Part shown: one piece after another, positions 1 through 11,300 of the stretch | How the letters are laid out: the number at the start of each line of letters is the position of its first letter | Position numbering within the stretch: the stretch's first letter is position 1 | From: Symsagittifera roscoffensis | Lineage: Eukaryota; Xenacoelomorpha; Acoela; Convolutidae | Reading direction: 5' to 3' | Length of the DNA: 64,000 nucleotides | Assembly (NCBI RefSeq): GCF_963678635.1 | Contig: NC_087069.1 | Span: 3,110,166-3,174,165, forward strand | The notes under the pieces: model-generated | Database searches by the model: none | What the model saw: only the letters and a program-made list of their open reading frames with translations | Told to the model about the DNA's origin: nothing | Program-made: the position numbers and the translations under genes

Positions 1-829
1 ACAACAGAGCTTAGGAAAGTTATCACACTGAACGATGAAGTTTACTCGTTTAAATTATTTCACATCGCCTTATCAGTATTTACTACTCATCTATTTGGGG
101 ATGTAGATAAGGTTGAGTCTGCTGCAAAATTCTGTAAATGACCACTGGCACTTTGTCTCGAGGCTCACTGACGTGACGACGACGCGCGATGAGGATATCG
201 ATCTTGAGTCCGGGAAGTATTTGCCATTCTTGCGACAACTGAAAATCAAAATTTAGTTTGATCAGAAGACTCGAATCAGAATTGCAGGAAAGTAAAAAAA
301 ATCATACTCGAGTAAAATTGCTATTCGCAATTTTACGGAAACCCTCAATTCGAGTAGAGCTGTCTTGTTCCCGATAGAGAACACCAAGAAATTAACAAAG
401 AGTGCCATCGCTGGGTGAGAGAAAACCTTGCTTGGGCAGGCGCACGAGTGAAGCTGCCCACTGGTTCAGAAAACTAATCTTCTTGAGTTAAAACTGCTTA
501 TTACCAAAAACATCTAGAGTTGCGTCACTTACATTATTTACCTAAATCTAGAATCGCGCCACAATGTGAGTACTTAATTTAAACTCTTGAGTGCATTTTG
601 CGTGATTCTGTTTAGATAAGGCGAGCTTTAGGTTGATCCATCTGAAACAATAGACTAGAGCTTCGATCCCTGTTTTTGATGGCAGTCGTGTTTTTTAGGT
701 ATTTAGCGACCTAGCCATGGAGCGTTCTTATTTCGAGAACAGGGGTATTTTGGTAGTGGCCTTTGAGCTTTAACATGATCTTGTAGTCTCATGTCTTACG
801 CGACCCGAAATGGCTCCGACTGAATGAAG

Positions 830-837
830 TATAAAAG
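830..837 (+). promoter_or_regulatory. TATA box, LTR copy 1
   Basis: TATAAAAG lies in a conserved context (ctgaatgaagTATAAAAG). It is the first of three equally placed TATA boxes in the left LTR-like block and would drive plus-strand transcription. The right inverted LTR has the degenerate form tagaaaaa at the same place, so that copy has probably lost its box. Confidence 0.5.
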
Positions 838-1739
838 CACAAGAGATAATGAGGGAGAAAGAGGATTCGCCTGTAGGCATTCACACACGTCCGTGTGGGG
901 AAGACGCGAACACAGCACAATTGAGTTGGAAGATATTAGATCATTCAAACAACGCAATGAAACATTGGATTTGCTGCATATTAGGAAACTGAGGCCAGGG
1001 AATGTGCCAGTTGGTCATATTTGGATGTTTGACCTTGATTTGGAAATTCGATCTTAATTTTGGGAGAAATAAATTTTCAAAACACCGAATCGACCTTGTT
1101 ATGCTTAAGTTTCTCCCGAAAACTGAAAATCAGAAATTAATTTGGTCAGAGGACTCGAATCACTAGAGATAAGAGCAGGAAATTTGATAAAAAACCACAC
1201 CAGAGTGAAATTGATATTCGCATTTTCACAGAAAACCATCAATTCGAGTAGTAGAGCTGTTTTGTTGTCGACAGCGAACAACAAAATTTCAGACGGGAAT
1301 GCAATCGGTGGGTGAAAGAAAAACTTGTTTCGTAGGCAGACAGGTGAAGCTGCCCAATTGTTCAAATACTAAATTATTTGCGTTAAAACTTGTAATTACG
1401 AGAACATTTAGAGTGCTTTGCTTATATTACTTACCTAATTCTAGAGTACTTATTTTAATTTCTCGAGTTCATTTTATAAGATTATGTTGAGATAAGGCGA
1501 GTTTTAGGTTGATCCATCTGAAAAGGATCAAAGGTCCACTGTCTAATAAAAACTTATAATTTACTAAGCTTCCAACCCTGTTTTTAATGACGTTCACAAG
1601 TTTTAGGCTTCTAGAGACCTAGCATTGGAGACTTTCCTATTTCTTGAGTGGGGGTTATTTTTGAAGTGGCCTTTAAGCGGTTAGACGATTTTGTGGTCTC
1701 ATGATTTACGCGAACCTAATTGGCTCCGACTGAATGAGG

Positions 1740-1747
1740 TATAAAAG
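1740..1747 (+). promoter_or_regulatory. TATA box, LTR copy 2
   Basis: TATAAAAG in the second internal copy, 910 bp downstream of the first and in the same context. As in copy 1 it is followed by caagagata and then by sequence that re-enters the repeat. Confidence 0.5.
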
Positions 1748-2650
1748 AACAAGAGATAATGAGGGAGAAAGAGGATTCGCCTGTAGGCATTCACACACGT
1801 CCGTGTGGGGAAGACGCGAACAGAGCACAATTGAGTTGGAAGATATTAGATCATTCAAACAACGCAATGAAACATTGGATTTGCTGCATATTAGGAAACT
1901 GAGGCCAGGGATTGTGCCAGTTGGTCATATTTGGATGTTTGACCTTGATTTGGAAGTTCGATCTTAATTTTGGGAGAAATAAATTTTCAAAACACCGAAT
2001 CGACCTTGTTATGCTTAAGTTTTTCGCGACAACTGAAAATCAGAAATTAATTTGGTCAGAGGACTCGAATCACTAGAGATGAGAGCAGGAAATTTGATAA
2101 AAAACCACACCAGAGTGAAATTGATATTCGCAATTTCACAGAAAACCATCAATTCGAGTAGTAGAGCTGTTTTGTTGTCGACAGCGAACAACAAAAATTC
2201 AGACGGGAATGCAATCGGTGGGTGAAAGAAAAACTTGTTTCGGAAGGCAGACAGGTGAAGCTGCCCAATTGTTCAAATACTAAATTATTTGCGTTAAAAC
2301 TTGTTATTACGAGAACATTTAGAGTGCTTTGCTTATATTACTTACCTAATTCTAGAGTACTTATTTTAATTTCTCGAGTTCATTTTATAAGATTATGTTG
2401 AGATAAGGCGAGTTTTAGGTTGATCCATCTGAAAAGGATCAAAGGTCCACTGTCTAATAAAAACTTATAATTTACTAAGCTTCCAACCCTGTTTTTAATG
2501 ACGTTCACAAGTTTTAGGCTTCTAGAGACCTAGCATTGGAGACTTTCCTATTTCTAGAGTGGGGGCTATTTTTGAAGTGGCCTTTAAGCGGTTAGACGAT
2601 TTTGTGGTCTCATGATTTACGCGAACCTAATTGGCTCCGACTGAATGAGG

Positions 2651-2658
2651 TATAAAAG
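2651..2658 (+). promoter_or_regulatory. TATA box, LTR copy 3
   Basis: TATAAAAG in the last copy. It is followed by aacaagagatagtgtccctg, which also follows the degenerate TATA of the inverted right LTR. This is the arrangement common to both LTRs, so this copy probably preserves the original promoter-to-R layout. Confidence 0.55.
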
Positions 2659-2759
2659 AACAAGAGATAGTGTCCCTGACACTTCAGCCAATGGTAATAG
2701 GGCTATTTTGCTTAGCCTCATATGTGACATAAACAGACGACTGTTACATAGTGTTTTTA

Positions 2760-2787
2760 TGGCGCTCCTGGGTGGGCCCGAACCAAC
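2760..2787 (+). promoter_or_regulatory. Possible tRNA primer-binding site
   Basis: This 28-base stretch starts TGGCGCTCCT and contains cccgaacc. TGG is the complement of the universal tRNA CCA end, and cccgaacc resembles the complement of a tRNA T-loop and T-stem (usual form ttcgaacc). It lies 11 bases after the proposed LTR end. The aligned place in the inverted right LTR also has a TGG start (ggtggtgtcgc). Spacing and form suit a PBS, but I cannot assign the tRNA. Confidence 0.35.
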
Positions 2788-4261
2788 TACTTTTCAGTTA
2801 ACAGCTGGTTAACAGACGTAACATGCCGCACCTGGGTGTTTTACGATATCAAGACTACATGATCGAACCCACTTGACGTAATTCCGGTATACATGCCCAT
2901 TCTAGAGCACTGGGGGTATGGTTTCACTGGAACGTGTCCACCTCCTGGTATTACCGTGATAGCTTTTTAGGTAAACTTGCGAAAAATTCTTTGTGCGCTT
3001 TCCAATACGAGGCTCAGCTAACCGAGTGTGGAGGGCCACTAGAGGAACAAAAAAAAACGGGTAGAAACAAAAAGTGAAACAAAAAGCGAATAAAAGAAGA
3101 AAACTAGTAAGAACAAACCATAAAAACTGAAAAAGGACATTGAATTTGATTTCCAGATTAGTTGGATCGGGACCTTTATATTAACTATTAGTATAATCAT
3201 ACTTTTTCCCAATAAGGCCGATCGTTTCGATCAAAACAGAAAGTATTGAGTAGGGGTGCCAGAATTCGGGGCGTTGAATGAGTTTTCACATAGCCTTGCA
3301 ATCTTGAAGAACCACTGGGAGACTTCACTGGAGTAGGCAACCAGACGGAAAGCAAAGTGGTTCGTAGGACTGGGGTCTGGGATAAAAGAGGAAGCTACAG
3401 GGAAGAGACTATCGGTAGTGCGACTAGAGCAGTGGGACAACAAGAGAGGATCACCGGTGTGTGCTGTTTGGTCGAACGTGTTATCCACCTTAAAATCCAC
3501 TTTGTGCTATAGGAGATAATAAAAAAAAGTGAATAAGCGGAACCCCACAGTTTTAAGGAAACGTTTTTACTTGAACAGAACTTGGAAACAGGTTCTAGAT
3601 GTTTCTTTTGAGTGGTTCAGCACCCATGCCGCTTAAGGTGTTTTTCGGCTTGAGTTGGGGGCTAGAAAGGGGGAGGCTAGAAGGTGGGTTGGTTAGGATA
3701 AAGGGCGGTGGTTTGAAATTGTAAAAAGGGGTTCCCATTACAGTAAATATACAATCGACATCGTCGATTCAGTTACTTTAGACAAACCAGAGTCTACACA
3801 GACCACCAAGAAGACTCAAAACAAGAATTGGAACGCGAACGTAGCCTAGAGTAAACTCGAGTTAAGGTAGATGATGTGGCCGGATGGGTCGGGGATTGAA
3901 AATAGACATTAGTTATCGGAAACTCAGAAGCAACGTCAAAGTAATTAAAAACCCAACAGCAACGTTAAAGGGAGCGGAAGAAAGCGTTACAACCAGTTAT
4001 CAGATAAACTTTTTTGAAAGACGGATTCGTCAAGTTTTAATCCAAAAATTTATAATTATAGAGATTTTACTCCAGATTTTGAGTTTTTACTGAGAGTTTA
4101 AAAAAAAATTGGGTCATTTTCAACCATAACTTGTGTGTAACAAACCAACTGGCTTTTAAATTGCATTAGATTGAAGAAAAACAGGACATTTTATAGAAAC
4201 TTAGATAAATTATGGTGAGAAATTTAGGAGTGGGGTCATTTTAAACGAATTCCTAAGGCAG
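2788..4261. other. Leader / unassigned sequence before the minisatellite
   Basis: About 1.5 kb with no recognisable gene. It holds A-rich runs near 3048-3130, including repeated gaaacaaaaag words, and short ORFs of 89 codons or fewer that match nothing I know. By position it would be the 5' leader of an element whose LTR ends at 2748 and whose gag reappears at 24.03 kb. That link is inferred from layout only. Confidence 0.35.
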
Positions 4262-7200
4262 TTCTGGGATAGTAGATTAAATGTCCCAACACTTGATTCC
4301 TGGAATAGTAAATCAAGGGTCTCAACATTTGAGTAAACTACGCGTCCCAACACATGAGTCCTGGGATAGTAAATTACGGTCCCAACACATGGATAAACTA
4401 CGGGACCAAAAACTTGAGTCCGGGGATAGTATATTAAATGTCCCAACACTTGAGTCCTGGGATAGTAAATTAAGGGGCCCAACACTTGAGTAAAAAAAAG
4501 TTTTCAAGTCCTGAGTCCTGACATAGTAAAATAATAGTCCCAACACTTGAGTATATAAGGGTCCCAACAATTGAGTCCAGGGATTTTAAACTAAGGGGTC
4601 CAGCACTTGAGTCCTTGTATAGTGAATTAAGTTTACCAACACTTAGTCCTGGGATAGAAATTTAGATGTTTCAATACTTGAAACAATTAAGGCTCTCAAC
4701 ACTTGAGCCCTGGGATAGTAAATAGGGTTCCCAAGACTTGAGTAAATTGAGGGATCCAACACTCGAGTCAATTAAGGGTCCCATCACTTGAGTCCTGAGA
4801 TAGTCAATTAAAGGTATCAAAACTTGAACCCTTGGATAGTAAATTAAGTGTTCCAACAGTTAGTTCTGAGATAGTAGATTAAGTGTCCTAACACTCGGTC
4901 CTGGGATAGTAATTTAAGTGTCCTCAAACTTGAGTCCTGGTATAGAAAAATAAGTGTCCCAACAGTTGAGTCCTGGGATAGTAAATTAAGGGTCCCAACA
5001 CTTGAGTAAATTAAGGCTTCAAACACTTGAATCCTGGGATAGTAAATTGAGGGTCCCAACATTTGAGTGAATGGAGGGTCCCAATACTTGAGTAAAATAA
5101 GGGTCCAATCACTTGTTTCCGGGGATAGTAAAGTAAATTTCCCATCAATTAGACCTGGGATAGTAAAATAAGTGTCTCATCACTTAGTGCTGGCATAGTA
5201 ACTATAGTGTCCCAACACTTGAGCCCTCGATTAAAAAAAAAATTCCGAACACTCGAGTCCTCGGATAGTAGACTAAGTGTCCCTACACGACGTCCTGGGT
5301 TAGTAGATTAAGTGTCCCAACACTTAGTCCTGGGATAGTAGATTAAGTGTCCCCTTACTCAGTCCTGTGATAGTAAATTAAGTGTTCAAACACTTAAGTA
5401 AACTAAGGCTCCCAACACTTTAATCCTGGGATAGTAAATTAAGGGTCCCAACACTTGAATGAATTAAGTGTTCCAACGATTGAGTAAAACAAGGATCTAG
5501 TCATTTGAGTCCTGGGATAGTAAAGTAAGTGTCCCATCACTTAGTCCTGGGATAGTAGATTAAGTGTCTCAACACTCAGTGCTGGGATGGTAACTTATTT
5601 GTCCTAAAACTTGAGTTCTGGTATAGTAAATTAATTGTCCCAACAGTTGAGTCCTGGGATAGTAGATTAAGTGTCCCAACACTTAATCCTGAGATAGTAG
5701 ATTAAGGCTAACAACACTTAGTCCTGGGATACTAATAAAGGTCCCAACAGTTGAGTCCTGGGATAGTAGATTAAGTGTCCCAACACTTGATTCCTGGGAC
5801 AAGATTAAGTGTCCCAACACTTAGTCCCGGGATAGTAGAATAAGTGTCGCAACACTTAATACTGAGATAGTAGATTAAGGGTAACAACACTTAGCCCTGG
5901 GATACTAATGAAGGTGCCAACAGTTGAGTCCTGGGATAGTAGATTAAGTGTCCCAACACTTGAGTCCCGGGACAAGATTAAGTGTCCCAACACTTAGTCC
6001 CGGGATAGTAGATTAAGTGTCGCAACACATTGTCGTGGGATAGTAAGCTTAGTGTCCCAACACTTGAGACTTGGGATAGTAAATTAAGGTTCCCAACACT
6101 CGAGTCCTGGGATAGTAAATTAAGTGTCCCATCACTTAGTCCTGGGATAGTAGAATAAGTGTCCCAACACTCAGTGCTGGGATGGTAATTTAATTGTCCT
6201 AAAACTTGAGTCCTGGTTTAGTAAATAAAGTGTCCCAACAATTGAGACTTGGGATAGTAAATTAAGGGTCCCAACACTCGAGTCCTGGTATAGTAAATAA
6301 AGTGTCACAATAATTGAGTCCTGGGATAATAGATTAAGTATCTCAATACTTGAGTACTGATATAGTAGATTAAGTGTCCCAAAACTCAGTCCTGTGATAG
6401 TAAATTAAACTTCCTAAAATTTGAGTCCTGGTATAGTAAATTAAGTGTCCCAACAGTTGAGTCCTGGGATAGTAGATTAAGTGTCCCAACACTTAGTCCT
6501 GGGAGAGTAGATTAAGTGTCCTAACACTTAGTCTTGGGGTAGTAAGCTTAGTGTCCCAACACTTGAGTCCTGGGATAGTAAATTAAGGGTGCTAACACTT
6601 GAGTCCTGGTATAGTAAAATAAGTGTCCCAACAATTGAGTCCTGGGATAGTAGATTAAGTGTCCCAACAATTAGTCCTGGGATAGTAGATTAGTTGTCCC
6701 AACACTCAGTCCTGTGATAGAAAATTAAGTGTCCTAAAACTTGAGTCCTGGTATAGTAAATTAAGTGTCCCACAAGTTGAGTCCTGGGAAAGTAATTTAA
6801 TGGTTCCAACACTCGATTAAACTAAGGCTCCCAACTCTTTAATCCTGGATAGTAAATTAAGGGTCCTAACACTTGAGTAAATTAAGCGTCCCAACGATTG
6901 AGTAAAACAAGGATCTAGTCATTTGAGTCCTTGGATAGTAAATTAAGTGTCCCATCATATAGTCCTGGGATAGTAGATTAAGTGTCCCAGCACTCAGTGC
7001 TGGGATGGTAAATTATTTGTCCTTAAATTTGAGTCCTGGTATAGTAAACAAATGTCCCGATGGTTGAGTCCTGGGATAGCAGATTAAGTGTCCCAACAAA
7101 TGATCCACAGATAATAGATTAAGTGTCTCAATACTTAGTCCTGGGATAGTAGATTAGTTGTCCCAACACTCAGTCCTGTGATAGAAAATTAAGTGGCCTA

Positions 7201-7655
7201 AAATTTGAGCCTGGGTATAGTAAATTAAGTGTCCCACAATTTGAGTCCTTGGATAGTAAATTAAGGGTTCCAAAACTTGATTAAACCAAGGCTCCCAACT
7301 CTTTAATCCTGGATAGTAAATTAAGGGTCCTAACACCTGAGTAAATTAAGGGTCCCAACGATTGAGTAAAAGAAGGATCTAGTCATTTGAGTCCTTGGAG
7401 AGTAAATTAAGTGTCCCATCACTTAGTCCTGGGTTAGTAGATTAAGTGTCCCAACACTCAGTGCTGGGAAGGTAAATTATTTGTCCTAAAATTTGAGTCC
7501 TGGTATAGTAAATAAATGTCCCCATTGATGAGTCCTGGGATAGCAGATTAAGTGTCCCAACAATTGATCAAGAAATAATAGATTAAGTGTCCCAATACTT
7601 TGTCCTAGGATAGTAATAAGGGTCCCAACAATTGAGTCCTGGGATAGTAGATTAA
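4262..7655. repeat. Minisatellite zone 1, diverged monomers
   Basis: Monomers here vary most. Full 35/36-base monomers alternate with short cttgagtaaa forms, and point changes are frequent. Some short blocks recur (for example the tctagtcatttgag variant near 5490, 6915 and 7377), but there is no long homogenised period. This is consistent with an older array edge. Confidence 0.7.
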
Positions 7656-8365
7656 GTGTCTCAACACTTGAGTCCTGGGATAGTAGATTAAATATCCCAT
7701 CATTTAGTCCTGGGATAGTAGATAAAGTGTCACAAAACTTAGTCCTGGGATAGTAAGCTTAGTATCCCATCATTTAGTCCTGGGATAGTAGATTAGATGT
7801 CTCAACACTTAGTCCTGGTATAGTAAGCTTAGAGTCCCAACATTCGAGTCCTGGTATATTAGATTAAGTGTTCCAACACTTGAGTCCTGGGACAGTAGAT
7901 TAAGTGTCCCAACACTCAGTCCTGTGATAGTAAATTAAATTTCCTAAAAATTGAGTCCTGGTATAGAAAATTAAGTGTCCCAACAGTTGAGTCCTGGGAT
8001 AGTAGATTAAGTGTCTCAACACTTGAGTCCTGGGATAGTAGATTAAATATCCCATCATTTAGTCCTGGGATAGTAGATAAAGTGTCACAAAACTTAGTCC
8101 TGGGATAGTAAGCTTAGTATCCCATCATTTAGTCCTGGGATAGTAGATTAGATGTCTCAACACTTAGTCCTGGTATAGTAAGCTTAGAGTCCCAACATTC
8201 GAGTCCTGGTATATTAGATTAAGTGTTCCAACACTTGAGTCCTGGGATAGTAGATTAAGTGTCCCAACATTCAGTCCTGGGATAGTAGATTAATTATCCC
8301 AATACTTAGTCCTGGGATAGTAAGTTTAGTGTCCCAACACTTGAATCCCGGGATAGTATATTAAG
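7656..8365. repeat. Higher-order duplication of about 355 bp, two copies
   Basis: The ordered set of monomer variants starting gtgtctcaacacttgag at 7656 restarts at 8011, about 355 bp or ten monomers later. Both copies carry the same rare variants in the same order (atcccatcattt, gtcacaaaac, agtaagcttag, gtatattag). The second copy then runs into the next zone. Confidence 0.75.
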
Positions 8366-11300
8366 GGTCCCAACACTTGAGTCCTGGTATAGTGAAATAA
8401 GTGTCCCAATAATTGAACCCTGGGATAGTAGATTAAGTGTTCCAACACTTGAGTCCTGGGATAGTAGATTAAGTGATTAAGTGTCCCAACAGTTAGTCCT
8501 GAGATTGTAGACAAAGTGTCCCAACACTCAGTCCTGGGATAGTGAACTAAGGTTCCCAACACTTGAGTCCTGGGATAGTAAATTAAGGGTCCCAACACTT
8601 GAGTAAAATAAGGGTCCAATCACTTAAGTCCTGGGATAGTAAAGTAAGTGTCGCAACACTTAATCCTGAGATAGTAGATTAAGGTTAACAACACTTAGTC
8701 CTAGGATACTAATAAAGGTCCCAACAGTTGAGTCCTGGGATAGTAGATTAAGTGTCCCAACACTTGAGTCCTGGGACAAGATTAAGTGTCTTAACACTTA
8801 GTCCTGGGATAGTAGATTAAGTGTCCCAACACTCAGTCCTGTGATAGTAAATTAAATTTCCTAAAACTTGAGTCCTGGTATAGAAAATTAAGTGTCCCAA
8901 CAGTTGAGTCCTGGGATAGTAGATTAAATGTCCCAACACTTAGTCCTGGGAGAGTAGATTAAATTTCCTAAAATTTGAGTTCTGGTATAGTAAATTAAGT
9001 GTCCTAAAACTTGAGTCCTGGTATATTAAATAAAATGTCCCAACAATTGAGTCCTGGTATAGTGAAATAAGTGTCCCAATAATTGAACCCTGGGATAGTA
9101 GATTAAGTGTTCCAAAACTTGAGTCCTGGGATAGTAGATTAAGTGATTAAGTGTCCCAACAGTTAGTCCTGAGATTGTAGACAAAGTGTCCCAACACTTG
9201 AGTCCTGGGATAGTAAATTAAGGGTCCCAACACTTGAGTAAAATAAGGGTCCAATCACTTAAGTCCTGGGATAGTAAAGTAAGTGTCGCAACACTTAATC
9301 CTGAGATAGTAGATTAAGGGTAACAACACTTAGTCCTAGGATACTAATAAAGGTCCCAACAGTTGAGTCCTGGGATAGTAGATTAAGTGTCCCAACACTT
9401 GAGTCCTGGGACAAGATTAAGTGTCCCAACACTTAGTCCTGGGATAGTAGATTAAGTGTCCCAACACTCAGTCCTGTGATAGTAAATTAAATTTCCTAAA
9501 ACTTGAGTCCTGGTATAGTAAATTAAGGGTCCCAACACTTGAGTAAAATAAGGGTCCAATCACTTAAGTCCTGGGATAGTAAAGTAAGTGTCGCAACACT
9601 TAATCCTGAGATAGTAGATTAAGGTTAACAACACTTAGTCCTAGGATACTAATAAAGGTCCCAACAGTTGAGTCCTGGGATAGTAGATTAAGTGTCCCAA
9701 CACTTGAGTCCTGGGACAAGATTAAGTGTCTTAACACTTAGTCCTGGGATAGTAGATTAAGTGTCCCAACACTCAGTCCTGTGATAGTAAATTAAATTTC
9801 CTAAAACTTGAGTCCTGGTATAGAAAATTAAGTGTCCCAACAGTTGAGTCCTGGGATAGTAGATTAAATGTCCCAACACTTAGTCCTGGGAGAGTAGATT
9901 AAATTTCCTAAAATTTGAGTTCTGGTATAGTAAATTAAGTGTCCTAAAACTTGAGTCCTGGTATATTAAATAAAATGTCCCAACAATTGAGTCCTGGTAT
10001 AGTGAAATAAGTGTTCCAACACTTGAGTCCTGGGATAGTAGATTAAGTGATTAAGTGTCCCAACAGTTAGTCCTGAGATTGTAGACAAAGTGTCCCAACA
10101 CTTGAGTCCTGGGATAGTAAATTAAGGGTCCCAACACTTGAGTAAAATAAGGGTCCAATCACTTAAGTCCTGGGATAGTAAAGTAAGTGTCGCAACACTT
10201 AATCCTGAGATAGTAGATTAAGGGTAACAACACTTAGTCCTAGGATACTAATAAAGGTCCCAACAGTTGAGTCCTGGGATAGTAGATTAAGTGTCCCAAC
10301 ACTTGAGTCCTGGGACAAGATTAAGTGTCCCAACACTTAGTCCTGGGGTAGTAGATTAAGTGTCCCAACACTCAGTCCTGTGATAGTAAATTAAATTTCC
10401 TAAAACTTGAGTCCTGGTATAGAAAATTAAGTGTCCCAACAGTTGAGACCTGGGATAGTAGATTAAATGTCTCAACACTTAGTCCTGGGAGAGTAGATTA
10501 AATTTCCTAAAACTTGAGTCCTGGTATAGTAAATTAAGTGTCCTAAAACTTGAGTCCTGGTATATTAAATTAAGTGTCCCAACAATTGAGACTTGGGATA
10601 GTAAATTAAGGCTCCCAACACTCGAGTCCTGGTATAGAAAATTAAGTGTCCCAACAGTTGAGTCCTGGGATAGTAGATTAAATGTCCCAACACTTAGTCC
10701 TGGGAGAGTAGATTAAATTTGCTAAAAGTTGAGTCCTGGTATAGTAAATTAAGTGTCCTAAAACTTGAGTCCTGTATATTAAATAAAGTGTCCCAACAAT
10801 TGAGTCCTGGTACAGTGAAATAAGTGTCCCAATAATTGAACCCTGGGATAGTAGATTAAGTGTTCCAACACTTGAGTCCTGGGATAGTAGATTAAGTGAT
10901 TAAGTGTCCCAACACTTAGTGCTGAGATTGTAGACAAAGTGTCCCAACACTCAGTCCTGGGATAGTGAACTAAGGTTCCCAACACTTGAGTCCTGGGATA
11001 GTAAATTAAGGGTCCCAACACTTGAGTAAAATAAGGGTCCAATCACTGAAGTCGTGGGATAGTAAAGTAAGTGTCGCAACACTTAATCCTGAGATAGTAG
11101 ATTAAGGGTAACAACACTTAGTCCTAGGATACTAATAAAGGTCCCAACAGTTGAGGCCTGGGATAGTAGATTAAGTGTCCCAACACTTGAGTCCTGGGAC
11201 AAGATTAAGTGTCCCAACACTTAGTCCTGGGATAGTAGATTAAGTGTCCCAACACTCAGTCCTGTGATAGTAAATTAAATTTCCGAAAACCTGAGTCCTA

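Larger units (their letters stand above)
102..2748 (+). repeat. LTR-like block with internal tandem copies
   Basis: The block begins TGTAG directly after a GGGG run and ends ...TTACA, the TG...CA ends expected of an LTR. Its outer 150 bases, its middle and its last 120 bases match the reverse complement of 52462-53431, so the two are inverted copies of one repeat. The left copy is about 2.65 kb against about 0.97 kb on the right, because a segment of about 910 bp is present nearly twice more: the same TATA-containing stretch recurs at about 830, 1740 and 2651. Between TATA copies the sequence re-enters the start of the repeat, so each extra copy is a nearly complete LTR fused head to tail. 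LTR identity is inferred from the ends, the TATA boxes and the following TGG. Target-site duplications were not found, and only 101 bases of left flank are visible. Confidence 0.6.

Noticed and set aside
824-1967. Paired 77-codon ORFs (824-1057, 1734-1967) as a duplicated gene
   Set aside because: They begin at the TATA box of the LTR copies. The few differences between them that I can see all change amino acids, so there is no sign of purifying selection.
3231-4093. ORFs at 3231-3500 (minus) and 3884-4093 (plus)
   Set aside because: Short, with no recognisable motif and no second copy in the window; could be chance.
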